Positions 55,229 through 64,000 of a stretch of DNA of 64,000 bases are shown piece after piece. Origin of the DNA: Deroplatys truncata. Lineage: Eukaryota > Arthropoda > Insecta > Mantodea > Mantidae. The position numbers and the translations under genes were made by a program. The notes under the pieces were generated by a model. The model worked only from the letters and a program-made list of their open reading frames with translations, was not told the DNA's origin and did not search any database. The stretch covers positions 200,236,007 to 200,300,006 of the forward strand of contig CM060975.1 in assembly GCA_030765065.1 (NCBI GenBank). The letters are read 5' to 3'. The stretch's first letter is position 1; each line of letters opens with the position of its first letter.

Positions 55229-57010
55229 TGAGGCAGTATTTTTAACACTTAAATGATTTGAGTCAATTTATATAATATAGAATATAATAACAGCCCGTCT
55301 TAAAGCAATATGTGTATAATATAATATATAAAATGCATGTAACAGTCATTATATTAATGTTTATATTATTATGTACATATTCAATAATGTTATTGAATAT
55401 ATTACATAATTTAATAATGTAGGAACTGTGAGAATAATAGGTTAAAAGTTGCTAACAATGAGGTAACAATAAGTTAACCTTGAGGCAATAATGAACAAGA
55501 AAGTTTAAAAATGCTACTTGTAATTATTGGAGCAACAATAATGTAAATTTTGAGACAGTTTATAAATAGCCAATCAACAACCAGAAAAAAGTTTAAGTTA
55601 AATGAAAGTATTAGTAGGATTAGCCAATCAGAAACTGAAACAGGGCAAATTGTACAAATTCAGAAGTCAGTTGCTTGTAAACGGAATTCCTAACCGGACG
55701 CGAGATGCATCCTCCAAAAGTTTAATATGTATTCAGTGTAAGACAAAAATATTTTACGTGTTAAAAAGTGCAAATAATTAAAAGATGTCGCGGTATCGTT
55801 CGTGTTATCTTATTTACTGAGCGCCTGTTATTGTTTTACTATTTTGAATTTTGGGTTCTTTGTCCTCCGGCTAGCTATTATTACTCAGTCGAGCAAATCT
55901 CTTGAACAGGGTGTGTAAACGGAAAGGAGTTGTTACTAAAAGATAACACTGATAAAAGAATTTGTTTTTACACTTTTATTGCCGGCACACTTTATTAATT
56001 TCACATAATTACTCTTGATACACGCCGATTGAAACTGTTATATTTTCGAATGTAACTATAATCATTTAATTGCCGCGCATTATTAATTCGTGTATTTCAC
56101 ATTTTGTAACTAACTTTACGACGCGAGAGATTCTGTATAATTGCGTAACGTGTACTTCGTGAAAGCTCCTAGATCTACCTGACGTGTAACTCGCGAAAGA
56201 GATTTCTGTAGAACTGCGCGACGTGTAACTCGTGAATGATTCTGTTGAACTGTGCGTTACTTGCATTTGGCTTTAGAATTTATACTCCCTCACCCCGATA
56301 TGCCCAAACATTATAACAGAGCTGTTATTGGTTAATAAAGCGCGCCAACATTAGCGTCTATTTTTTTATCCAATGAAAATTACGAACACATATGCTCTAG
56401 GGAAGATATTCCCTCCATTTCTAAAGAAAGGCACGCTACTCTGACGTCATTTGTTTGTCTCTTCTAATTGATAAACAACGCACCCCCTCGCTCCATTGTT
56501 ATCCGCTCCTACTGTCAGTTTCAGTGAGGCCGTGTAAACTTATTTCCTAACAATGCTTATAGTTAACAAACATCTCAAATCATTGTCATACAATAATGTT
56601 AATTTACACTGCAATTACTCTGGCATTCACAGTGTTGTGATATAAAATACTACCTCAAAGAATCTCACAGCTCTCTTTATATCAGTGAAGTGTTATTTAA
56701 ATCGTGTCAAGGATTAATAAATGTAGTAAAGTAAAAATTATAATCTGTGTAAGCCTACATTCTTAGCCGCACTACTCCCTGCAAAGCAATCCATGTCTCT
56801 AACAATATTACTGACGCAGCCGAGTCAAACATAAATATATAATATTTAAAGAAACAGTCACATTACAAAGTTAATATTTTTAAATTTTGGACCGAATGTT
56901 ACCGGTACCATACGTGCGGTTGCAACTACTTCAAGTTCGGCTCCCCAACAGTTGAACTACAATACAACTCCTACTTCAAATTGGCTTTCCACACGTGAAG
57001 CAACAACCTT
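55229..57010 (+). mobile_element. Family L LTR plus leader (L4), split by solo LTR M2
   Basis: Begins TGAGGCAGTATTTTTAACAC. The LTR is broken at aaAAGA (55785) and resumes AAGAatctcacagctc (56658), reaching its end near 56888. The leader 56889-57010 has ccgaatgttaccggtaccat and ggctccccaacagttgaac. A Jockey-like fragment follows. Confidence 0.78.
55786..56657 (-). mobile_element. Solo LTR of family M (M2)
   Basis: 872 bp beginning TGAGGTAGTATTTTATATC (minus strand from 56657) and ending GCGACA, i.e. TG...CA. A perfect AAGA target duplication lies at 55782-55785 and 56658-56661. TATAAATTC and an AACCAATAAC-type box occur in promoter order. No leader or internal sequence, so LTR-LTR recombination is the simplest origin. 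Confidence 0.88.
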
Positions 57011-57014
57011 CTTC

Positions 57015-57555
57015 AAGCTCAATCCGATCCTAAATTGCAAATCCTTTCTACGAGTTGGCTGTACTCTGCTGCTATACAAGAGCATTCCGCGGCTACTCCT
57101 CCTGTACTCCAGTCATGTATGGGGTTATTCTTCCCCTAATAGGTGTTCCAGAACAAGGTGTTGCATGTATCTGTGAACGACCCATGGTACATACGGAATG
57201 CACAAGTTCATCGTGAATTGGGAACCACCAACATCCGAGAGCACATCTCTACTGCGATCGCCAATTCTTTGCAGACCTTCCTCCAGTACCTGCACTCTTT
57301 GAATTGGGACACCGTAAAGGTGCTGAGCCTCGACTGAAGCCGCGCTTGCAGCAGGATCTTACCTTAAGGTTACACAGTGTGGTGCTTGTTTCCTTACTTT
57401 CTATTCACATTGATTGACTTGTGTTCGATTTGGGCACTCGCATATGAGCATCCCTATATTTTGCATGTTTTAGCAGTGATATTTTATTTTATTTCTTAGT
57501 ATATCTATAATTTGTATAGCACATAGCCGTGCTGAGCAATTGATTCAAATAATTT
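57015..57555 (+). pseudogene. Jockey-like non-LTR element, 3' end
   Basis: LLLYKSIPRLLLLYSSHVWGYSS, then after a +1 shift FQNKVLHVSVNDPWYIRNAQVHRELGTTNIREHI, then a stop (57336). These match the conserved end of the Jockey-clade RT ORF (LYKSLIRP.L.Y...VWG; QNK.LR....APWYVRN..IH.DL..P...E.I). About 200 bp of 3' UTR end in an AT-rich tail. 5'-truncated, as is usual for target-primed insertion. Confidence 0.82.
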
Positions 57556-57566
57556 TTTTTAAAAAA

Positions 57567-58406
57567 GCTGACGTGTTGCACTCACATGACTTTCTCTACT
57601 CTTCCTCAAACTATTTTTACAAATGCTTATTCTCTATCTGCTTTATGTTAATCGAGGTAAACGTTTGCAGAAACTATCTTATTACTAATTTTCCTGTAGA
57701 TGCAAGGGGAATATGGTAGGCTTTAAGCGATAGTCAAATATTTTAAGAACTGGTTGCTATATGGAGCATTCCATTCTCTTTGCATGTCCAGGAAATAAAC
57801 AAAATGAATAACGAATTCCCATTTGAGCACAAGTATAAGTATTGGAAAATTCAAACAAATAACAAGGAATATCTCGGAAATGGTTCACCTCAAAAAAGTA
57901 TATGACATAAACTGTGTGTTTTAGCGAGCTCTACATTTTCTATGTAGAAAAGCTTTGTCTATCTCTTATGGTTTACCCGTTACGCAAACGCCATTAGAAT
58001 GAATAGGACTTTTATGGGACATTCCCAGAAAATTATGGATATACATTTTATTTGTCATGGAAATATCTTAAATATATGACATTTTAATTAAATTAGTTAA
58101 AGATGTTTTTAAGAAAATCAAAATTTTTCGAAAAATGTTCCATGTAAAGGGTAGTGTGTAGTGGGGGGATTTTACTGAAAATCTTCGTGTCGCATCTTTG
58201 AAAGATACTGAACGTAAATGTCAAGTTTGGTATTTATCCGACTTTGAGTTATGTTGTCCACAGACATACAGGCACACACATGGACCGTTTTCTAAAAGTG
58301 CTTCTTTCTTGATTCCAGGGGCCTCAAAACATGTATTTCCGGTGAAATGTCGATATAAAATGTTTGGGTGGAATGCAATACTTCCCCTAACGTAGCAGAG
58401 AAAGTA
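57567..58406 (+). mobile_element. Family A copy 19, complete
   Basis: Begins GCTGACGTGTTGCACTCAC and ends ACGTAGCAGAGAAAGTA. Left flank is a T-run/A-run. Only a short CA remnant is left at the usual place. Confidence 0.8.
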
Positions 58407-58480
58407 TAAACAAACAAAATAAAAACAACAGCAAAACAAACGGCGTTTAGCACAATTTCATACAAGCGGTGTAATTTGCA

Positions 58481-58777
58481 ATGGATATTTCTGGTCTTGG
58501 AGTGTTGAAAATCCGTTATAATGAAAACCCTATTCAACGAATACAAAGGAAATTGAGGAGCATGGAAGTGAAGATAAGCGACCGTGTACTTCCATCAGAC
58601 TCCTTGAAGTTAATCAAGTACACCAGTTCGCTGAATACATCAGCACGGCTGAACGGTGCAGTAATGGCTTATATTAAAAAACGTATCTGTAAACACATTG
58701 GCGGAATGGCTTGTAACAACAAGGTATGTGCTTGCACTGGACAACACCTGCTTCCGGACCTCTACTGCCCCACTTAA
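58481..58777 (+). CDS. Unrecognised 98-residue ORF
   Basis: The frame starts at an ATG 75 bp after the end of a family A copy. It encodes a basic peptide (RYNENPIQRIQRKLRS, then MAYIKKRICKHIGGMACNNK). The sequence occurs once in the window and overlaps no identified repeat. AACAAG|GTATGTG at 58717 is a good splice donor, which would end the exon at NNK. No domain recognised. It could be a coding exon, a retrogene fragment or chance. Confidence 0.22.
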   Translation: MDISGLGVLKIRYNENPIQRIQRKLRSMEVKISDRVLPSDSLKLIKYTSSLNTSARLNGAVMAYIKKRICKHIGGMACNNKVCACTGQHLLPDLYCPT

Positions 58778-59169
58778 ATCCTTTCGTACTTCCGACACGC
58801 ACCTTGATGCTCTTTTCTTATTGATTCTACCTTGTTCACACTTTTGCGTGTTAACATTCGAACTCCAGAAGATGTAGGTAAAGGAAAAAGGAATGCTAAG
58901 AAAATAATTAAAGATAATAGGAACAAATAGTCCATATTCACACCAAGGTCTTATTGAACTCTAGGATATGCTATCTTACGTATACAAATATCTGTGATCA
59001 ACGCAAATTCGGTACCGAGAGAACTTCTGAAGAACCTAAGACATAACATATTAGTTGAATCAACCGCTGAGAGAAACCAATAAAGACAGAGACTGCCTTT
59101 ATGGCCTGGTGGTTAGCCAGGATTCTTCTTCATCCTCTCTAGTGTCTGGAAGTATGGATGAGTGTGTGA

Positions 59170-59170
<1 letters not shown>
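58778..59170. other. Unassigned 390 bp
   Basis: No ORF and no repeat match before the TG microsatellite. Confidence 0.35.

Positions 59171-59217
<47 letters not shown>
59171..59217. repeat. (GT)n microsatellite
   Basis: About 23 GT units. Unlike the other long GT/CA tracts, no family A sequence is seen around it. Confidence 0.95.
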
Positions 59218-59219
<2 letters not shown>

Positions 59220-59353
59220 ATTTAATAAACTATCAAAAGGAATATCGCCTCAAAAATTAATACTATTGTAAGCGAGTGAACATCAATTGCATATAAGCAA
59301 TTGTTCCAAAGAGAAAAAGTCGTCGATATGAGCTTAGATGTTAAAAAAATTAA

Positions 59354-59580
59354 ATTGAGTTTTATTTATGGAGTTCGTTAACTGCTATGGTTCTTAGCGT
59401 TCCATTCTATACTGGGCGTGAAAGACTAAATTTTGCTCAGAGGCCTCTTTATCAGGCTTGAAATCTACGACACGGAGCCACCGCCTTACTTCCCTTCCGA
59501 AAGAAGTCATGCTCAGGTTTGAACCCGCGGCCTTGGGAACTAGAGTCTAGCATGGTACACCTAGACCACGCAGGACGACT
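59354..59580 (-). mobile_element. Family T tRNA-derived SINE
   Basis: The tail (ttgagttttatttatgg) is at the left and the head (cgcgggttcaaacc complement, accacgcaggacgac) at the right. A roughly 20-bp deletion before the body removes the ttacggcacg segment present in the other copies. Confidence 0.82.
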
Positions 59581-59654
59581 TTAGATGTTAAAGTCGCATA
59601 TAAATGGAACATTAAAACAATTAATAAAGACAAAGCATCTGGAAATTTAGTTAT

Positions 59655-60075
59655 TGCGTTTTCTTTCTCGGAATTTATTCGTCTCTTGTCCATCATTTCC
59701 TGTCCCAGTCTTCTCGGCAACAGCGACTGGTGCGTTGCGTCGGGACGGTGGAGCTGCGCTGTGTGATTTCTCCCTGGCGTTTGATTGGTCTTCTGATATT
59801 CCTTCCTGGAGGACGTTCTTCCGGGATCAGCGTGTTAAAATGGAGCATGCAGGCTCGCACTGGCTTCAGGATTGTGTCGTTCTGGAATCTTTAGAGGCCC
59901 CCTTGCTAGCGAGCATTATCGCCCGCATTTGTAGCCTGTCGAGTCTGTCCTTCATCCCTTTATCCCAGAGGTCACCAAGTCACAAGGGCCTATTTGCGGA
60001 GCTGAGATGCAGTGGCTGGGAGCCCCTCCGTCAGACTGATCCTAATCATCCCCACCACAAAGATGAAAAATGTTT
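59655..60075 (+). mobile_element. Possible family S SINE body
   Basis: GC-rich block with one 149-codon frame. catttcctgtccc...cttc and gttgcgtcgg...gagctgcgctgtg line up loosely with the body of the S copy at 31358-31816. No tRNA head is visible. The ORF has no recognisable motif and is probably compositional. Confidence 0.35.
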
Positions 60076-60103
60076 CGTCATGTTTTACATTTTTAATAGC
60101 TAA

Positions 60104-60753
60104 CGATTGATGGTAATGCTACACCTTTAAGATATTTACATTTTAATCTTTAATTTTCCGAGAAAATCCTGTGAAGTCCTCTTCATTCGGAAAGAATAAA
60201 TTATAATTTTGTATGACTGGTAAACTATGACACAAAAAATGTGGATCTCTTCGATACATTTATTTTAAATAAATCTTGTGGAATCAGTCATTTCCAAGAT
60301 TGTTATTGACTGGAATTATTAGGTGCTTTTGTCATATTTTGAAGTGCTGTCACCATTCACATATTCTCGCCATGTCATGAAAGAGTATGAAATTTTAAGG
60401 CCAGTATATAACGAAACGCTTTTTAAACATTTGACTATCGCTTCGATCTCCTTTATCCCCGTTGTGTCTTACCTATAATGTGTAATTCAGCTACTTCTGC
60501 AAACGTTTATCTCGAATAACATCAAGTAAATAAGAAAATTTTCATGTGGTACATTCACATGACTTTCTCTACTCTCTATCGTTTATTAGTGAGTATACAA
60601 ACTGTTCTTACTAAAGCTTATTAATTTTTTCTACCACGTACATAGTAGGTAAGGAAGGTATTGCATTCCACTAAAAAATTCGATACCGATATTTACCGGA
60701 AATACATGTTTTGAGGCACGCTGAATAAAAAAATCATTTTTAGAAAAAGGTCG

Positions 60754-60790
<37 letters not shown>

Positions 60791-61345
60791 TGAGAACAGC
60801 ATAACTCAAAAACGAGAAGTTGGATAAATACCAAACTTGGTATTTAAGATCAACATCTTCCAATGAAGTAGAATGGCTTTAGTAAGAATAGTTTGCATAC
60901 CCACTAGTAACTATTTTTGGTAGTGCATTTTCTCTATCGCTTAATTTTTACCAGTTATACAAGATTATACAGAATTCCTTCAGAATGGGGAGGGCTTCGA
61001 AGGCTATTCCCAGAAAATTCAATACATATGTTTTATTTGTCATGTAAGTATCTTTAATATATAGTGTTTTAATCAAAATAATTAGAGTTCTTTTTTATAA
61101 AATCAAACTTTTCGACAAATCTTTCATTTAAAGGGTAGTTGGAGATGGAGGATTTTCTTGAAAATCTTCATGTCTGATCCTTGGAGGGTAGTGAACTTAA
61201 ATACCAAACTCGGTGTTTATCCGACTTTTCGTTTTTAGTTATGCTGTTCACACAGACGATCTTTTTCTAAAAATGTTTTTTTTGTGGATTCAGGGGGCCT
61301 CAAAGCATGTATTTCCGGTGAAATCTCGGTGTGAAGTTTTGGAGA
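60104..61345. mobile_element. Mosaic of family A fragments
   Basis: 60104-60535 is minus-strand subfamily B. 60543-60618 is the plus-strand left end of B (ggtacattcacatgac). 60626-60866 is a minus-strand right end with a (TG)n tract at 60753-60790. 60867-60912 is a minus left-end scrap. 60913-61345 is plus-strand B, cut before its right terminus. Successive nested or rearranged insertions are the likely cause. Confidence 0.65.
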
Positions 61346-61384
61346 AAATAAAAAGAGACTGAAGAATGATAGATCCAAATCCAC

Positions 61385-61760
61385 AGCATGCACGTGGAAA
61401 CGCAATATTTATACAGTTGAGTGCATGGAATCGTGCCGATATAATGTGCAGTGGTTTAAGTTGGTAAGGAAATACTAAATCGCCTCTGCCACGCTCAACC
61501 CCCACCCTTTATCCGGTTCTAACACTCCACTTAATGTTTATCTTTGTCCCTCCTTTTACTTCGCTCCCAAGCCCAAAACCGAAGTTCATAGACTAATGTT
61601 TCAGTGCCAGACATTTGGAATCAAACCAATACGAGACGGACTCATCCAGGGGCTGGTGCGAACCGTCATTAGAAGCTTGTCTTTCAGTCACTCATGGAGT
61701 GATATGTTTCTGTACTCCTCGCTTTTCGCCGCTCACTTAGGCCTGGCCTTTTTTCCTGGG
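61385..61760 (+). repeat. Family R repeat, copy R2
   Basis: Matches the complement of 32240-32650, starting at gtcgagtgcatgg-type sequence (agttgagtgcatggaatcgt here) and ending at gctcacttaggcctgg. Open for 72 codons in the frame shared with R1. Confidence 0.65.
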
Positions 61761-62839
61761 CTAATTAGGATGTCTTGGACTTTAATTCAAACCAATAAGA
61801 GATTGGTCATTTGAATTTAACGCCGAGCCTTTTGTATAGTTTTATTTAGTTGTGAATAACACAATAGACTATAAAGATAAGGTCTTGTTACATTTTATTG
61901 AGTCACCTTCTCTCTTAGTCATACTGATTTTAATGTAATTTAACCTATGCCGAGTGCAGAAGTAACTGCGATCACAGTCACTCCTTAATCAGTCATTCTC
62001 TCGTCCCTAATTTCGCATATGGCTAGTATTAAATTGTAATAACACTCTAAAGTAAAAGGAGTCATAAAGCTGAAAATATGCACGTGAGCTCTACATACTT
62101 GCAACATTCACTTTATTTTCTCTTCTTCCTAATGACGCAACTGGCATCCCGCTACTCCTATGGCGTTGCAGTGCCAATACGTTCAAGCATTAGCAGTAGA
62201 CCAGCCCATCCATTCTCCCCTAGATAATACTAACGATGCGAAAAAATATGAATATGTTATGCTTACAGTTACATATTACCATACATAAAGTATTTAAAAT
62301 TACGCTTCCCTCTTGTGTCTGTAAAAGTTTGAAATAGGTGGAATACATCATTAAACACTTAAGGATTGGTGCAGCCCAAACAAAGCTGGACACTTTGTTC
62401 TAATTCGTGGAGTGTAGTGAAATTTGGTGCATAAATTTATCTTTAAACAACATTCCCACACATAATAATGCAGGAGTTTAAATCTGGAGACCGAGTAAGC
62501 GAGTCAATTATTCTTTCATAAACACCACGTAATATTTCCACAGACTGAATTGCTGACGTGGAGTTGCATTACCCTTCATTTTCAGGACTTTGGTGCCTAT
62601 TGTTTTGTGTGTTAACAAGAGCTGATATATACAGCCTAGCTTCATCAGAAAAATATAGCAGATAGGATCAATATAACCATCATGCTTATGTATACTTCAG
62701 AAGCCAGCAGTAATAACGAAGTATTGCAACATTATCCACATTTGTTAGCCTTTGTACTACCATTGTTTTGTATTTCTTTAATTGTTTCGACCTGTTTGTT
62801 TATCCACTTCCCATTGATGTTGTCATGATGGAACGTTGC
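61761..62839. other. Unassigned 1.1 kb
   Basis: AT-rich with no ORF above 60 codons and no repeat match. May be single-copy DNA. Confidence 0.35.
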
Positions 62840-62905
62840 AATATAGGATGGGACGCTAAGGACCACAGCAGTTAAAGAGCGTCCATAAATAAAACTCAAT
62901 CTTAA
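62840..62905 (+). mobile_element. Family T SINE, 3' tail fragment
   Basis: atataggatgggacgctaag through aaataaaactcaatc matches 53620-53681. 5'-truncated copy. Confidence 0.8.
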
Positions 62906-63116
62906 GTTGCATTTCCTTCATTCCGTGCTAGTAATATAACCTACCTGCGTGTTTTATCTACTTTACTGTAGGCATATGCATGAAGTATATAAATCCTCCA
63001 ACTTTATAGTTGTGTATTTATTATTGCAGACATGAATAGTTGAATTTTACCATTCTTTACTTTCTTTTCATTACTTAATATTTTGTTACGATCTAACTAA
63101 TGCAGCATGTAATATG

Positions 63117-63377
63117 GCCCGCCTCTATTGTATGGGGGTAGCGTGTCTGCCTCATATTCAAGAGGTCCTGAATTTGAACCTCGGTTAGGCTGAGTTACCC
63201 GGATAAGGCTAATTTCGGGGATTTCCCCTTATTGTGAGGAGACAAACGTCGGATAATTTAAGCTCTATGGGCCCCGGGCTCATTTGAGCATCATTTCACC
63301 ATTTCATTCATTTATCGTCCTATACGACCTACCAGGTTAAAGGACATTAAACTTAAAAAGAAGAATAAGAAAAAGGT
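63117..63377 (+). mobile_element. Family U tRNA-derived SINE
   Basis: tatgggggtagcgtgtctgc (box A) and gaatttgaacctcgg (box B) are spaced about 30 nt apart. Then comes a 150-bp body (tacccggataaggctaattt, gggccccgggctca) and an A-rich tail (aaacttaaaaagaagaataagaaaaagg). Confidence 0.75.
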
Positions 63378-63544
63378 AAGTGTAAGCTGCAAGTTATTGT
63401 TGTTTTTAAGATCAACCAGGTGTAATACTTGTTCACCGCTGTGCCACCAAGGTTAATCTTGGTGGCCTTACTACTGGAATCACCAGGTGCATCAGCTGTT
63501 AATGATTAATTTTATTTTCGCATAAATACTATCTATATTGGAAG

Positions 63545-63925
63545 GATAGAATCACACTGAAAAATTCAGTGTCATAGCCAAAATTTGAACCACGGATCTT
63601 CCTGTTTCCGTCTAGTTGTTCTAACCACCTGAGGTACTGGCAACATGCCGGCACCACATTAAATTCCCCAACTGACTCGCATTTTTTCCGGTAAACCACA
63701 AGGAGATCTCAAATCCATTTTGAATGACATCCCCAGTGGTGACTTATGTCAAAAGTACTGTAGGTCGCTGGCTTCGTAGTTAAACCAACTACTAGGTTGG
63801 AATTTAACGTGGTGCCGGCATGTTGCCACGGCAGCTCACTTAATTAGAGCAACTGGACAGAATGGTTCTGTGGTTCAAATCCCGGCTATGGCATTGAATG
63901 TTTCAGCCTGATTCTACCTTTCCAA
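63545..63925. mobile_element. Palindromic pair of family V tRNA-Lys-like SINEs
   Basis: The left arm (gataGAATCACACTGAAAAATTC ... ggcaacatgccggcacca) is the complement of the right arm (tggtgccggcatgttgcca ... GCCTGATTCTACC). Each arm contains a tRNA-like head. On the plus strand this is gagcaactggacagaatgg and GTGGTTCAAATCCCGGC (box B). A spacer of roughly 120 bp joins them. Confidence 0.72.
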
Positions 63926-64000
63926 CCTTGTCCTACACACGGATTGTGTGAAAAATAATAAGCATCATTTATATTATTCACCACTACGAAACAAATAGTA

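Noticed and set aside
59654-60103. 149-residue protein-coding gene
   Set aside because: GC-rich block resembling the bodies of family S SINEs, which produce long chance ORFs on both strands. No motif or splice context.

Overview
The window reads as intergenic or intronic DNA from a large, AT-rich, repeat-laden insect nuclear genome. Supporting signs are tRNA-derived SINEs with pol III boxes, mariner, Tc1 and pogo/Tigger DNA transposons, non-LTR reverse transcriptase remnants, LTR elements with CCAAT/TATA promoters, and many microsatellites. There are no bacterial-style operons, rRNA or CRISPR. Nothing in the sequence fixes the species.

No complete host protein gene is visible. Two non-repeat signals suggest host genes. 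One is a block at about 1.07-1.14 kb (+) with five contiguous heat-shock-element units, four of them perfect, 5 bp upstream of a TATA box. The other is a 54-nt open segment at 8486-8539 (+) framed by very good 3' and 5' splice sites. An unrecognised 99-codon ORF lies at 58.5 kb.

The rest is layered transposons. The dominant repeat is here called family A (about 840-910 bp, non-coding, more than 20 copies or fragments, two subfamilies). Its ends share the motif ACTTTCTCTACT and it sits in A/T homopolymer runs. Layout: 0-12 kb, SINE, RT remnant, promoter-like block, and family A copies interrupted by a SINE, a Tigger and a mariner. 12-26 kb, small TA-flanked MITEs, a Tc1 relic, family A copies (one nested in another) and a Harbinger-like MITE. 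26-38 kb, LTR families L and K, mariner pieces, a decayed RT and four long SINEs. 38-48 kb, family A cluster, palindromic MITE family P, an IS630/mariner-like insertion into K with its empty site preserved at 29.4 kb, and a 103-bp satellite split by a MITE. 48-52 kb, a nested stack: element Q holds element N, which holds two A copies, a fold-back mariner and an M-family LTR element. 52-64 kb, SINEs, an L LTR carrying a solo M LTR with perfect 4-bp target duplication, a Jockey-like tail, a family A mosaic, and a palindromic SINE pair.

The genes here do not work together as a pathway. What the window records is the order of insertion events: Q and N and the L and K elements are older hosts, while A, P, M and the SINEs came later. 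Family names A, K, L, M, N, P, Q, R, S, T, G, U, V and X are local labels, not database names.
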